DNA of 64,000 bases from Pseudomonas fragi (lineage in GTDB: Bacteria; Pseudomonadota; Gammaproteobacteria; Pseudomonadales; Pseudomonadaceae): contig NZ_CP104861.1 of assembly GCF_025426255.1 (NCBI RefSeq), forward strand, positions 2,976,001 through 3,040,000, given 5' to 3'. Positions 54,933-64,000 of this stretch are shown here, piece by piece; position 1 is the stretch's first letter; every line of letters starts with the position of its first letter. The position numbers and the translations under genes were made by a program. Under the pieces are notes generated by a model. It saw only the letters and a program-made list of their open reading frames with translations. It had not been told where the DNA came from and searched no databases.

Positions 54933-55751
54933 CTAGCTGAACTTGCCGCTGATGTAATCCTCGGTCATTTGTTCACGCGGGTTGTCGAATATCTGGGTCG
55001 TAGGCCCCATCTCAACCAGATAACCGGTGCGCGATCCCTGGGAAATATCCACCGAGAAAAAGGCCGTGGTGTCAGCGACACGGATGGCCTGCTGCATATT
55101 GTGGGTGACCAGCGCGATGGTGTAGTCCTTCTTCAACTCGACCATCAACTCCTCGACTCGGCGGGTAGCGATCGGGTCGAGCGCCGAACACGGCTCATCA
55201 AGCAACAGCACTTCGGGTTCAGTCGCAATCGCGCGAGCGATGCACAGTCGTTGCTGCTGGCCGCCCGACAGGGACAGGCCGCTGACCTTGAGCTTGTCCT
55301 TGACTTCATCCCACAGCGCGGCGCCCTGCAAGGCGTGCTTGACGCGATCACCCAGGTCGCCCTTGTAGCGGTTGAGGCGCAGGCCAAATGCAACGTTGTC
55401 GAAAATGCTCATCGAGAACGGATTGGGCTGTTGAAACACCATGCCGATATAGCGGCGCACGACCACTGGATCAACACCCTTGCCATAGACGTCCTGGCCG
55501 AGGAAATGCACATGCCCTTCAAAACGAAAACCTTTGACCAGGTCGTTCATCCGGTTAAGGCTGCGCAACACCGTGCTTTTGCCACAGCCGGAAGGGCCGA
55601 TGAAGCCGGTGATCTTGTTTTTTTCGATTGGCACATGGCTGTCACGTACAGCCATAAAGTTGCCGTAGAAAATCTTGTCCAGTTTGCAATCCATGACCAC
55701 AGGCGTTTGGGCGACAAACGGAGCGGTTTTTTGCGCAGTTGATACGTTCAA
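54933..55751 (-). CDS. pstB: phosphate ABC transporter ATP-binding protein
   Basis: 272 residues from TTG 55751, with GGAG ten bases upstream; ATG at residue 20 is an alternative. Walker [11 protein letters not shown]-loop FQQPNPF, signature [14 protein letters not shown], Walker [14 protein letters not shown] and the switch His in VTHNMQQA are all intact. It powers phosphate uptake through PstCA at the inner membrane. It is the last pst gene of the operon; phoU, the usual next gene, is absent and a Fic-like gene follows instead. Confidence 0.95.
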   Translation of the reverse strand: MNVSTAQKTAPFVAQTPVVMDCKLDKIFYGNFMAVRDSHVPIEKNKITGFIGPSGCGKSTVLRSLNRMNDLVKGFRFEGHVHFLGQDVYGKGVDPVVVRRYIGMVFQQPNPFSMSIFDNVAFGLRLNRYKGDLGDRVKHALQGAALWDEVKDKLKVSGLSLSGGQQQRLCIARAIATEPEVLLLDEPCSALDPIATRRVEELMVELKKDYTIALVTHNMQQAIRVADTTAFFSVDISQGSRTGYLVEMGPTTQIFDNPREQMTEDYISGKFS

Positions 55752-55770
55752 AATTCAGGTGCTCCCGTGC

Positions 55771-56664
55771 TCAATACTTGGGTTTGCCGAAAATACGGCT
55801 GATAACGTTCACGACCAGCACAATCATCACCAGAACCAGCGAGGCCGCCCATGCGAGCTCGAGCTGGTTGTCGAAAGGCATGCCGGAGAAGTTGTAAATC
55901 AGTACGGCAAGCGAGGCCGTCGGGTTCATGACCGCCAGGCTGCCGTCGTGGTAGATCCAGTAGTTGCTGAACAACGCGGTAAACAATAACGGCGCGGTCT
56001 CGCCCGCAGCGCGGGCTACGGCCAGCATTACACCGGTCAGGATCGCCGGCAGGCCGGTAGGCAATACGATTTTCCAGATCACCTGTGAGCGAGTGCAGCC
56101 CATGCCATAAGCGGCATCCTTCATGATCTTGGGCACCATCTTCATCGACTCTTCAGCCGTCAGCACAACGATGGGCAACATCAGTACCGCCAGTGCCACG
56201 CCACCTGCAGGTGCCGAGTAGGTACCGGTGGTCATCACCACCAGGGCGTAGGCAAAAACCCCGGCCAGAATGGAAGGCAGGCCCGTGAGCATCTTGGCGG
56301 CAAAGCGCGCAGCGTTCGCCAGCTTGCTGTCCGGTCCCAGTTCGGCCAGGAACACGGCCGCCATGATGCCGACCGGCACCGCGATTGCAGCCGCGATACC
56401 GACCATGACAAAGGTGCCGGCCATCGCGTTGCCGAAGCCGCCACCGGTCTCGAAACCGGTTGGAGGCAGCTCGGTAAATACTTCCAGGCTCAGGCGCGCC
56501 CCTCCACGCATGATCAGCATGTAGAGCACGGAAATCAGCGGTACGCTGGCCAGCAGCGCGCCAACCCAAACCAGTGTGGTCAACACCAGACTGCGCAGAG
56601 CGCGGCCTTCAAATTTGCGTTGCAGGCTTGGCAAGGCGGTTATATGGGACGTTAAGTCAGTCAT
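55771..56664 (-). CDS. pstA: phosphate ABC transporter permease PstA
   Basis: 297 residues from ATG 56664; the preceding GTG overlaps the pstC stop. Six hydrophobic segments and the permease signature region (GMGCTRSQVIWKIVLPTGLPAILTG, ARAAGETAPLLFTALFSNYW). The length of about 300 is that of the Escherichia coli type, not the much longer PstA of the main Pseudomonas phosphate operon. Coupled to pstC by overlap. Confidence 0.94.
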   Translation of the reverse strand: MTDLTSHITALPSLQRKFEGRALRSLVLTTLVWVGALLASVPLISVLYMLIMRGGARLSLEVFTELPPTGFETGGGFGNAMAGTFVMVGIAAAIAVPVGIMAAVFLAELGPDSKLANAARFAAKMLTGLPSILAGVFAYALVVMTTGTYSAPAGGVALAVLMLPIVVLTAEESMKMVPKIMKDAAYGMGCTRSQVIWKIVLPTGLPAILTGVMLAVARAAGETAPLLFTALFSNYWIYHDGSLAVMNPTASLAVLIYNFSGMPFDNQLELAWAASLVLVMIVLVVNVISRIFGKPKY

Positions 56665-57629
56665 CACTTATTACCACGCTGGGCATAAACCATAATCATC
56701 GAGCCGAGGACGTTCACGATCAGCGTGATCAGCATGAGTACCAGTGCGGCATACATCAGCACCTCGATCTCATTCGGTCCTGCTTCGGGAAAGTTCAGCG
56801 CCAACAGGGCTGCCAGGGTATTGGCCGGTGCGAACAGAGAAAGGGAAATATTGTTCGCGTTGCCGACCAGCATGGCCAAGGCCATGGTTTCGCCCAGCGC
56901 GCGGCCCAGTCCCAGAACCAAAGAACCGAAGATGCCGGTGGCGGCGGACGGCACCATCACTTTGAGAATCGCTTCCCAATGGGTGGTTCCCATGCCATAG
57001 GCGGCCTGCTTGGTTTTCATCGGTACGCCGGTCAGGGCGTCCTGCGAAACGGCGGCAATGGTCGGCAGAATCATGATGGCAAGTACCAGTGCTGCCGGTA
57101 ACAGCCCCGGCCCGCTCAAGGACGTGCCGAAAAAGGGTATCCAGCCGAGTTCCGTATTCAACCAGGTCGCGAGCGGGCGAATTGCCGGAATTACCACGTA
57201 GATCCCCCACAGGCCATAGACGACACTGGGGATGGCTGCGAGTAGTTCGACAATGGTGCGAAACACCGCTGCCAGTTGGGCGGGCAGGAAATCCTGAGTA
57301 AGGAAAATCGCCATGCTGACGCCGAAAACGCCTGCGATCAGCAACGCAATCATGGCGCTGTAAAGCGTGCCCCAGATAGCCGGCAAAATGCCGTACTTTC
57401 CTTGGTTAACGTCCCAGACACTGCCAAAAATCACGTCAAAACCGTGTTTTTCCATGCCTGGAAGCGCCTTGCGCCCTACTTCGAATACCAGGGCAAATAC
57501 CAAGGCCAACACCAGGACCACCCCTATACGCGCAAGAGCACGAAAGGTGCGATCAACCAGAAAGTCCTTCGCAGAAGGTGGTTGGCAGGCAGAGTCCGGG
57601 TTAACCGGCACCACAAAAGGTTTGTTCAT
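56664..57629 (-). CDS. pstC: phosphate ABC transporter permease PstC
   Basis: 321 residues, six hydrophobic segments. FDVIFGSVWDVNQGKYGILPAIWGTLYSAMIALLI, ELLAAIPSVVYGLWGI, GMGTTHWEAILKVMVPSAATGI and GRALGETMALAML are conserved PstC blocks. The start ATG 57629 follows pstS by 75 bases. Size matches the compact E. coli-type PstC. Pairs with PstA to form the phosphate channel. Confidence 0.94.
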   Translation of the reverse strand: MNKPFVVPVNPDSACQPPSAKDFLVDRTFRALARIGVVLVLALVFALVFEVGRKALPGMEKHGFDVIFGSVWDVNQGKYGILPAIWGTLYSAMIALLIAGVFGVSMAIFLTQDFLPAQLAAVFRTIVELLAAIPSVVYGLWGIYVVIPAIRPLATWLNTELGWIPFFGTSLSGPGLLPAALVLAIMILPTIAAVSQDALTGVPMKTKQAAYGMGTTHWEAILKVMVPSAATGIFGSLVLGLGRALGETMALAMLVGNANNISLSLFAPANTLAALLALNFPEAGPNEIEVLMYAALVLMLITLIVNVLGSMIMVYAQRGNK

Positions 57630-57704
57630 TGGCTAAGTCCGGAACAGAGGGGGAAACTCTCCCGGCATGGCTGACAGCGCACACCGAGAGAGGCCTCACG
57701 AGCT

Positions 57705-58736
57705 TTACTGGATGTTGGCGGACGCTTTGCGAACCTGATCGACAACCGATTGCGGCAGCGGGATGTAACCCATCGAGTCGGCGATTTTCTGCCCCTCAGT
57801 CAGGCTGTACTCAACCATTTCACGCATGGCCTTGGCCTTGGCCGGGTTGCCGTTGTCCTTGCGGAAGATCATCCAGGTGTAGGAAGTGATCGGGTAGGAC
57901 TTGGCGCCGTCCGGGTCCGGCAACCAGGCCACCAGGCTTTCCGGCATTTTCACCGCAGCCAGTGCCTCGGCACCGCTCTCAGCGTTCGGCACAACGTACT
58001 GCCCGGCCTTGTTCTGCAACTGGGCGAAGTCAACCTTGGCCAGCTTGGCGAAGCCGTACTCGATGTAACCAATCGCGCCCGGGGTCTGGCGTACGGTAGC
58101 TGTCACACCATCGTTCTTGGGCGATTTGATGAATTTGTCGCTGGCTGGCCAGTTGACGGTATTGCCCTCACCCAGCGCCTGCTTGAACTCCGGGTTGATG
58201 GCCGCCAGGTGCTTGGTGAACACCGCAGTCGTACCGCTGGAGTCTGCACGCACGACAACGGTGATCGGCGTGTCGGGCAGTTTCAGCTCGGGGTTGGCAG
58301 CGACGATCTGCGGATCGTTCCAGCGCGTGATCTTGCCCAGGAAGATGTTGGAGTAAACGTCACGAGGCAGTTTAAGGCCCTTGGGATTACCCGGCAGGTT
58401 ATAGGCCAGAACGATTTCACCTGCGGTCATCGGCAGCAACTGCACACCCTCGGCGACCTTGGCAATGTCTTCCTCTTTCATGGCCGAGTCACTGGCGGCG
58501 AAATCGACGGTTCTATTCAGGAAGTCCTGTACACCCGCGCCGCTGCCCTTGGATTGGTAATCCACAGTGACACCCGCGGTTTTCTTGCTGAAATCCTTGA
58601 ACCATGTGAGGTAGATCGGTGCCGGGAAACTGGCACCGGAACCTGTCAGGCGTACGCTCTCTGCGGCGAAGGATGCCGAGGTGGCACAAAGAGAAACCGC
58701 AACGGCGAGTGCAGCAGACTTCATCAAGCTTTTCAT
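57705..58736 (-). CDS. pstS: periplasmic phosphate-binding protein
   Basis: 343 residues. Signal peptide (SAALAVAVSLCATSASFA), then RLTGSGASFPAPIYLTWFKDF, DYQSKGSGAGVQDFLNRTVDFAASDSAM, FLGKITRWNDPQI, VVVRADSSGTTAVFTKHL and QTPGAIGYIEYGFA, the conserved phosphate-contact blocks of the E. coli-type PstS. AAGGAG precedes the ATG. It is the first gene of pstSCAB and carries a Pho box upstream. It differs from the main Pseudomonas PstS, which starts with a VSGNLSSVGSDTL-type sequence. Confidence 0.95.
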   Translation of the reverse strand: MKSLMKSAALAVAVSLCATSASFAAESVRLTGSGASFPAPIYLTWFKDFSKKTAGVTVDYQSKGSGAGVQDFLNRTVDFAASDSAMKEEDIAKVAEGVQLLPMTAGEIVLAYNLPGNPKGLKLPRDVYSNIFLGKITRWNDPQIVAANPELKLPDTPITVVVRADSSGTTAVFTKHLAAINPEFKQALGEGNTVNWPASDKFIKSPKNDGVTATVRQTPGAIGYIEYGFAKLAKVDFAQLQNKAGQYVVPNAESGAEALAAVKMPESLVAWLPDPDGAKSYPITSYTWMIFRKDNGNPAKAKAMREMVEYSLTEGQKIADSMGYIPLPQSVVDQVRKASANIQ

Positions 58737-58791
58737 TAAAGGAACTCCTTGTGATTACGGGCTCCCGAACTTTGCAGCAGCATTGTTACGT

Positions 58792-58813
58792 TTTTATGAA
58801 AGCCGGATGACAA
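58792..58813 (-). promoter_or_regulatory. Pho box upstream of pstS
   Basis: On the minus strand TTGTCATCCGG is followed directly by CTTTCATAAAA, two 11-bp repeats matching the PhoB consensus CTGTCAT with four A/T-leaning spacers. It is 56 bases before the pstS ATG. A weaker third repeat follows. The rest of 58737-59089 holds no gene; the divergent regulator gene begins at about 59090. Confidence 0.85.
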
Positions 58814-59089
58814 ACTGTCCTTTTGCCACCCTGCCCGCCGCTGCTGGCAGTCGTAATAGTGCGTCGTAAGTACACAAGGATGGCGAGCATATCGAAGGGT
58901 TTAAGGTGCGGGCGGCGGTTCAGGAACCGGCATTGATCGTAAAAATATAAAATTCCGCCCAGAAATGGAAAGAACGTATTAAAATCGCGCGCTTGACGGT
59001 TGACTTTTCAGATGCACTTCCTGCTCCCGACATCATCAATCCCCCTCAAAAAACATCACACTGTTTCATAAACAGTGATTGGAGCTCTA

Positions 59090-59782
59090 TTGTTCGGCCA
59101 GCAAGCACCCCCTCCCCTGAATCAAGCTAACCCCGATCCAATGCTAATCCGAACCGTGATTGTCGATGACCACCCCATCACACTGATCGGAATGCGCGCC
59201 CTGTTGAACGGTTACCCGAAAATCTCAATCGTGGGTGAAGCGCAAGACGTCAGCGGGCTTCTGGAGCTACTGGAACGACAACCCTGCGACTTGCTGATCA
59301 CCGACCTGATGATGCCCGACAGTGAACAGGCGGACGGCCTGCGGCTAATCCAGCAACTACGCCGCCGCTACCCGCAACTGGCAATAGTGGTGGTCACAAT
59401 GCTCAACAACCAGGCACTGATTGGCTCGTTGCTCAAACTCGGAATCCAGGGTCTCGTAAGCAAGCGAGGGCTGCTCAACGATTTACCCAAAGCCATTAAT
59501 GCCAGTGCCCGAGAGCCCTTTCTCTCGGGTCTGTTCAAGAAACTGCTGGACCTGGGGGTGGCCGAGCACGGTAAACCGCTGCTGCAACTCGAACAACTTT
59601 CGCCGCGCGAAGTCGAAGTGTTACGCCTTTACGGCAGCGGTATGACAATCGGCGAGATTGCCCTGCACCTGAATCGCAGCAAACAAACCATCAGCAACCA
59701 GAAGACCAGTGCCATGCGCAAACTGGGGCTAGACACTAACGCCGCTCTCTACCTCTATATCCAGGAGAACGGACTGACGTGA
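59090..59782 (+). CDS. NarL/FixJ-type response regulator
   Basis: 230 residues from TTG 59090, where GGAG sits five bases upstream; ATG 59141 (MLIRTVIVDDH) would give a protein of 213 residues and cannot be excluded. The receiver domain has TVIVDDHPITLIG and the phospho-acceptor Asp in LLITDLMMPDSEQAD. The LuxR-type HTH is LSPREVEVLRLYGSGMTIGEIALHLNRSKQTISNQ. Its stop overlaps the GTG start of the large sensor kinase (GTGA), so they form one two-component system, in the style of BvgA/BvgS or EvgA/EvgS. Confidence 0.92.
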   Translation: MFGQQAPPPLNQANPDPMLIRTVIVDDHPITLIGMRALLNGYPKISIVGEAQDVSGLLELLERQPCDLLITDLMMPDSEQADGLRLIQQLRRRYPQLAIVVVTMLNNQALIGSLLKLGIQGLVSKRGLLNDLPKAINASAREPFLSGLFKKLLDLGVAEHGKPLLQLEQLSPREVEVLRLYGSGMTIGEIALHLNRSKQTISNQKTSAMRKLGLDTNAALYLYIQENGLT

Positions 59783-62700
59783 GGGCTGTTCACCTGCCTC
59801 GTATCCTCCAGTCTTTGATCACCATTTGCCTGCTCGGCCTGTGTGCCCTGCCCAACATTGCCCACGCCAGCCACTCCGAATCGCCCTCAATCACCCTCGC
59901 GCAGCTCGACGCTATGCGTCAGGCACTGCCGAGCAAGACGTTGCGTGTGGCACGTATTATTGCGCCCGAACATGCGCATGAAATCGGTGCCGACCAAACC
60001 TTGCGCGCCATCACCGAGGATTACCTGCGGTTGATCGGCGACTTTCTCGACCTGACAATCGAGGAAGTGCCCTGTCCCAGTGTTGCTGCGGCAATCGATA
60101 AGCTTAACGCTGGAGATATTGACCTGCTCACGCGTGTCACCGACTTTGAGCGCCAACATGCCAAGCTGACACTCAGCCACCCGTACCTGGCCAATGCACC
60201 GATCATCGTCGGGCGCAACGATGACAACAGCCTGCCCCCAGACCTTCAGGGCAAACGAGTACTGCTGCTCGCCGACTATATGGACCTGTCCACTGTGCGC
60301 CATGTTTACCCGGGCGCAAGGATCAACGCGGTACCCAGCGCCGCGGAGGGGCTGCGCCGCTTGGCGGACGGTGAGGCAGACGCGTTTATTGGCGACAAGG
60401 TACGCGCCAACTTTCATATGCTTGCCCTGCCCGAGATGCAACTGCAGAACAAGTTCGCCGCCCACCTGAACAGTGAGGGTTTTTCTTTCGCCGCACGGGA
60501 CAGCGCGCACGATCTGATTACCCTGATCAACGTTGCCCTGGAAAGCATCCCCGAAGCACGCAATCGCGAGATCGTCGAGCAACGCACCCAGTCCACCAGG
60601 CTATTCGCCCCGACGGACGCGTTTGCCCTTACCCCAAAAGAGCGCGAATGGCTGCACCGGCATCCAACCCTGAGCCTGATCGCCAGCGAACAACAGTCCT
60701 ACTTCTACCGTAACGCGCAGGGCCAGTGGAGCGGCTTGGGCATGGACATCCTGCGCGGCCTGGCCGACGCCTACCAGCTTCAGTTGGAAGTGCTCGACAG
60801 CCAATCGCCAGTCGCCGACCAGCAACTGCTGCAAAGCGGACGCGCCCAGTTTGCAACCAGCCTGCCGGCCACCGCAGAGCGTCGACAAAGCCTGCTGTTC
60901 AGCGAGCCCTTTGGGGCCCTGGCCTGGACTTTCGTTATTCGCCGCGACGCCAGTTCACCGAGTTCCCTGGAAGCCATGGCCGGCCGGCGCCTTGCCTTGC
61001 CACTCAAACACCCACTGGATAACTGGCTGAAAACGCGCTACCCACAGATTGAAGTGGTGCGCACTCAAACCACTGAACAGACCCTGGAGCTGGTGGAAAG
61101 TGGCAAGGTCGACGCCACCCTGAATACCGCATTGAGCACTCGAGGACGCCAACCCTGGATGATCGGGCGCGACCTCAGGCCCGGGCAAGTCATCCAGGCC
61201 ATGTCCCTGCCCCAGGTGTTCGCGATCAGCCCAAGCGCCCCTGAGCTGCGCGGCATTCTTGATAAATTGCTCGGATCGGTAGCCGGTGAGTTCAACGGCA
61301 AAGTCAAGTTATTGACCAACCACCAGAACGACAAAGCGCCCTGGGAGCAACTGCCGGAAGGCTTCTGGCATGCCGTGGTACTGGCGCTGGTGGTGATCCT
61401 GCTGTCTCTGCTATGGAACTGGCGGCTCAAGGTGCAAGTCCGACAACGGCGTGCCGCCCAGCATCAACTGAGCGACCAGTTGGCCTTCCAGTTCTCTTTG
61501 CTCAACGGCCTGCCGACACCGCTTTACGTGCGTGATCTGGAGTTGCGTTTGAGCACCTGCAACCGTGCTTACGAGAGTTTCTTCGGCAGTTCCCTGGAGC
61601 AACTGCAAGGCACCACCCCGCAGGAGCAGGGCATGGCCCCGCACAATTTGGCACTGAACCTCGAAGACCAATACCGGGCACTTCTGGAAAACCGCCAACC
61701 GCAATTCTTCGATGGCTGCCTCGAGAGCAACGGCGAGCGGCGGCATATCTACCACTGGCTAGTGCCGTTCTACAATGCGCGCGGCAGGCTGCAGGGCCTG
61801 CTCGGCGGCTGGATAGATATCAGCGAGCGCAAGGGCCTTGAACTCAAACTGCGCGAGGCGCAACAGGCCGCCATCAACGCCAGTGCTGCCAAGAGCAACT
61901 TCCTGGCCACCATGAGCCACGAACTACGCACCCCGCTCAATGCGCTGGTCGGTCTGCTGGAACTGGAAAGCCAGGACGAGCGAGCACCGTCGGAAAACTT
62001 GCGAATTGCCCAGCAGTCGGCCAATTCGATGATCGACCTGATCGGAAACATCCTTGATCTCGACAAGATCGAGAGCGGGCAAATGCAACTGGCCCCTCAA
62101 CCGGTGGCCCTGACAGCGCTGCTGCAAGACTGCCTTGATCTGTTTGCCGCCCAGGCCGGGCAAAAAACCCTGGCCCTGAGCCTCGACGATACTGGGCTGA
62201 CGCCCCAGAGACAGCACCTGCTGGACCCTATGCGCTTGCGCCAGGTGCTGCAAAACCTGCTGGGTAATGCACTCAAGTTCACTGCTCGTGGCCAGGTTCG
62301 ACTCAGTGTTGAAGAACTGGATCTGGGAGGTAACAAAAGCCTGTTGACCCTGCTGGTCAGTGACACCGGCATCGGTATACCCCAGGCCATCCAGTCGCGT
62401 ATTTTCGAACCCTACATGCAAGCCCACGCCGAAGTCGCGCACCTGTATGGCGGCTCTGGTCTGGGGCTAAATATCTGCAGCCAACTGGTGCAATTGATGG
62501 GCGGCCGAATTTGGCTCGATAGCCAGCCGGGCCAAGGCTGCCGGGTCAGTGTCGAACTACCGCTGACCTGGCAGACGGCACCGGACACCAAGCCGCAGCG
62601 CGCTGTGGTGCCAGCCTTAAGCCAACCGCTCAAAGTACTGATCGTGGACGACGTATCGACCAACGGCCTGGTGTTACAACAACAGCTGAGCAACCTGGGT

Positions 62701-63372
62701 CATCATGCCACCTTCGTCTGCAGCGGCCTGGCTGCGTTGGACGCCTGGGAGCGCGAACCATTCGACATGCTGATCAGCGACTGCAACATGCCCGGCATGG
62801 ACGGTTACACACTGGCTCAGGCCATTCGTCAACGCGAACAGGCATTGGGTTTGGCGCCAAGGCCTATCATTGGCTGCACCGCCAGCGCCCTGACGGTGGA
62901 GAGCCAACGCTGTCGCGACGCGGGCATGAACGATTTGATGATCAAACCCGTGACCTTGGCCCGCCTGCGCGAAGCACTCGCTGGGCAAGTACCGCAACCT
63001 TTCGAAACCGACGACCCGCCAAGCCTGCACTGCGCGACCGAAGGCTTCGACCTGAGCCATCTGGAAGACCTGGCGGGAGCTGATCCGAGCCTGATCTCCC
63101 GCTTGCTGGTGGAGTTGCACCGCAATCTCACCGAAGAATGCCAACGGCTGCAACAGCCTTTGGCCAACAGCAGCGACGAAGCCATCGAGCAATTCATGCA
63201 CCGCCTTGAAGGCCTAGCCTGCAATATCGATGCGCTTGGATTGCTACGGGCCTGCCAGGGCGTACGCCAGGCCATCGGCGAGAGTGTCAGCGTGACAGTG
63301 GCGCAGGTACATTTATTGTCAGTGTTGAACGGTCTGCTGGACGATATCAAGCGTCGCAGTCCAGGCCGTTAG
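59779..63372 (+). CDS. BvgS-like unorthodox hybrid sensor histidine kinase
   Basis: 1197 residues from GTG 59779. Order: signal peptide (to about 29), two periplasmic amino-acid-binding-like (Venus flytrap) domains (about 45-265 and 285-500), one membrane helix (about 531-549), PAS domain (about 575-690), HisKA with H714 in FLATMSHELRTPLNALVG, HATPase with N box NLLGNALKFT and G1 at DTGIGIP (862), receiver with D1001 in LISDCNMPGMDGYTLA, and a C-terminal HPt with H1141 in MHRLEGLACNIDALG. All phosphorelay residues are present. The flytrap domains sense a periplasmic ligand. The next gene encodes a secreted LPMO, a possible target. Confidence 0.94.
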   Translation: MRAVHLPRILQSLITICLLGLCALPNIAHASHSESPSITLAQLDAMRQALPSKTLRVARIIAPEHAHEIGADQTLRAITEDYLRLIGDFLDLTIEEVPCPSVAAAIDKLNAGDIDLLTRVTDFERQHAKLTLSHPYLANAPIIVGRNDDNSLPPDLQGKRVLLLADYMDLSTVRHVYPGARINAVPSAAEGLRRLADGEADAFIGDKVRANFHMLALPEMQLQNKFAAHLNSEGFSFAARDSAHDLITLINVALESIPEARNREIVEQRTQSTRLFAPTDAFALTPKEREWLHRHPTLSLIASEQQSYFYRNAQGQWSGLGMDILRGLADAYQLQLEVLDSQSPVADQQLLQSGRAQFATSLPATAERRQSLLFSEPFGALAWTFVIRRDASSPSSLEAMAGRRLALPLKHPLDNWLKTRYPQIEVVRTQTTEQTLELVESGKVDATLNTALSTRGRQPWMIGRDLRPGQVIQAMSLPQVFAISPSAPELRGILDKLLGSVAGEFNGKVKLLTNHQNDKAPWEQLPEGFWHAVVLALVVILLSLLWNWRLKVQVRQRRAAQHQLSDQLAFQFSLLNGLPTPLYVRDLELRLSTCNRAYESFFGSSLEQLQGTTPQEQGMAPHNLALNLEDQYRALLENRQPQFFDGCLESNGERRHIYHWLVPFYNARGRLQGLLGGWIDISERKGLELKLREAQQAAINASAAKSNFLATMSHELRTPLNALVGLLELESQDERAPSENLRIAQQSANSMIDLIGNILDLDKIESGQMQLAPQPVALTALLQDCLDLFAAQAGQKTLALSLDDTGLTPQRQHLLDPMRLRQVLQNLLGNALKFTARGQVRLSVEELDLGGNKSLLTLLVSDTGIGIPQAIQSRIFEPYMQAHAEVAHLYGGSGLGLNICSQLVQLMGGRIWLDSQPGQGCRVSVELPLTWQTAPDTKPQRAVVPALSQPLKVLIVDDVSTNGLVLQQQLSNLGHHATFVCSGLAALDAWEREPFDMLISDCNMPGMDGYTLAQAIRQREQALGLAPRPIIGCTASALTVESQRCRDAGMNDLMIKPVTLARLREALAGQVPQPFETDDPPSLHCATEGFDLSHLEDLAGADPSLISRLLVELHRNLTEECQRLQQPLANSSDEAIEQFMHRLEGLACNIDALGLLRACQGVRQAIGESVSVTVAQVHLLSVLNGLLDDIKRRSPGR

Positions 63373-63760
63373 CCGCCCCAGCCATAACTGATGCTGTAGT
63401 CCGCCGGTCCAGTCTACGATCGGCGTGATTCCATACGGCAGCGGTTCAACGTCGATCTTGCCCAAGAGCTGACTTGCGCGGCCTATACCTGCTGCACAAC
63501 ACATCTTCGTTCCCCCTCGCCAGCACCTGCAGGGTGCTCAACCGAGCACTGGCGTGCGCCGCGAGGACGGTCACAGGTCGGCGCCCTCCAATCACACACT
63601 CCGCTAACCGGCACTTCCCCTGCGGGCGTATCTCGTACTCGTCCCATGTTCGCACACCCCCACCCCGGGCATCCTGAACGGGTCTTCAAAGACCGGATGA
63701 ACACTCCCCCCCGATCTTGCTGGCGCCACACTCAATTAAAAAAACTATCTAGGATTCACA
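63373..63760. other. 388-base gap before the LPMO gene
   Basis: No supported gene. Short frames exist on both strands without ribosome sites or domains. The last 60 bases before ATG 63761 are AT-rich and presumably contain the LPMO promoter and leader; no specific site is certain. Confidence 0.55.
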
Positions 63761-64000
63761 ATGATTCAAAGCAAACGTGCAAGCGCGCTGCGCAAACTAC
63801 CTCTGGCCATGGCGATTGGCCTGGCCACTCTGGCTTCGCAGCAAGCATTCGCTCACGGTTATATTGAAAGCCCCAAGTCCCGCCCTTTCATGTGCAGCCC
63901 CGTAGGCGGAGCGCTTAACGCAAATTGCGGCAGCGTTACCTACGAGCCACAAAGCGTTGAGTACGTACCTGCATCCCAGCAGCATCACAACGGTGCGTAC
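63761..64000 (+). CDS. AA10 lytic polysaccharide monooxygenase / chitin-binding protein (N-terminal part)
   Basis: 80 residues visible, then cut by the window edge. Signal peptide with basic start and hydrophobic core ([19 protein letters not shown]), cleaved just before H32, giving a mature N-terminal histidine in [14 protein letters not shown]. That histidine is half of the copper brace of AA10 LPMOs. [15 protein letters not shown] supplies the first disulfide cysteines, and a QHHNGAY region follows, as in GbpA/CbpD-type secreted chitin-active proteins. It oxidatively cleaves or binds chitin outside the cell. Confidence 0.92.
   Translation, partial: MIQSKRASALRKLPLAMAIGLATLASQQAFAHGYIESPKSRPFMCSPVGGALNANCGSVTYEPQSVEYVPASQQHHNGAY

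Overview
The window reads as one stretch of a Pseudomonas chromosome, most likely from the fluorescens/putida side of the genus. The evidence is the itaconate-utilisation locus in the gene order known from P. aeruginosa PA0877-PA0886, a Pseudomonas-type REPIN hairpin, OprD-family porin and FecI/FecR/TonB-receptor modules, many LysR regulators, and GC-rich coding sequence with frequent TTG/GTG starts. No rRNA, tRNA, CRISPR array or complete insertion sequence was seen. Both ends are cut inside genes: a 3-oxoacid CoA-transferase at the left and a lytic polysaccharide monooxygenase at the right.

Layout. 0-3.4 kb: end of scoB, a thiolase, then an HxlR regulator divergent from an MFS pump. 3.5-4.9 kb: a HigB/HigA-like toxin-antitoxin pair and a small secreted barrel protein, each preceded by a copy of the same promoter-like element. 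4.8-10 kb: a GlxA/AraC-type regulator and a FecI-FecR-TonB receptor iron-uptake operon with a candidate Fur box. 10.2-14.3 kb: a DUF1523 protein, a PAS-GGDEF diguanylate cyclase, a GFA protein, and SoxR divergent from an MFS pump across a well-formed SoxR promoter. 14.4-18 kb: D-tartrate module (LysR, D-tartrate dehydratase, dicarboxylate symporter). 18-20.5 kb: TetR, short-chain dehydrogenase, PhzF-like protein. 20.5-26.1 kb: a type-2 ArgC with a LysR regulator, a membrane protein, ChrA, and a MerR/DUF2938 pair. 26.1-29.6 kb: an AT-richer, gene-poor accessory patch (DHFR-like, LysR, SnoaL-like). 29.6-32.6 kb: 8-oxoguanine deaminase and an NCS2 purine permease. 33-34.6 kb: a small secreted protein and a YeeE/YedE transporter, then a REPIN.

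34.8-44.4 kb is a complete-looking itaconate uptake and degradation locus: TRAP transporter dctPQM, citramalyl-CoA lyase, itaconate CoA-transferase, MmgE/PrpD protein, acyl-CoA dehydrogenase, itaconyl-CoA hydratase, and a divergent LysR regulator across a perfect dyad. Beside it, 44.6-50.9 kb holds an OprD porin, a CitMHS symporter, a DctA symporter, a PrpF/GalD-like isomerase and a LysR regulator. I read this as a second locus for an unsaturated tricarboxylate, with trans-aconitate the leading candidate. With the D-tartrate genes, the window looks specialised for plant- and fungus-derived organic acids.

51-58.7 kb: carboxy(nor)spermidine synthesis (nspC and a saccharopine-dehydrogenase-like partner), a HAD-like protein overlapping a Fic-fold protein whose motif lacks the catalytic histidine, and a compact second-type pstSCAB phosphate operon with a Pho box and no phoU. 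59-64 kb: a NarL-type response regulator overlapping a BvgS-like hybrid sensor kinase, then the start of a secreted AA10 LPMO.

All gene functions are inferred from sequence pattern and context. No database search was run.
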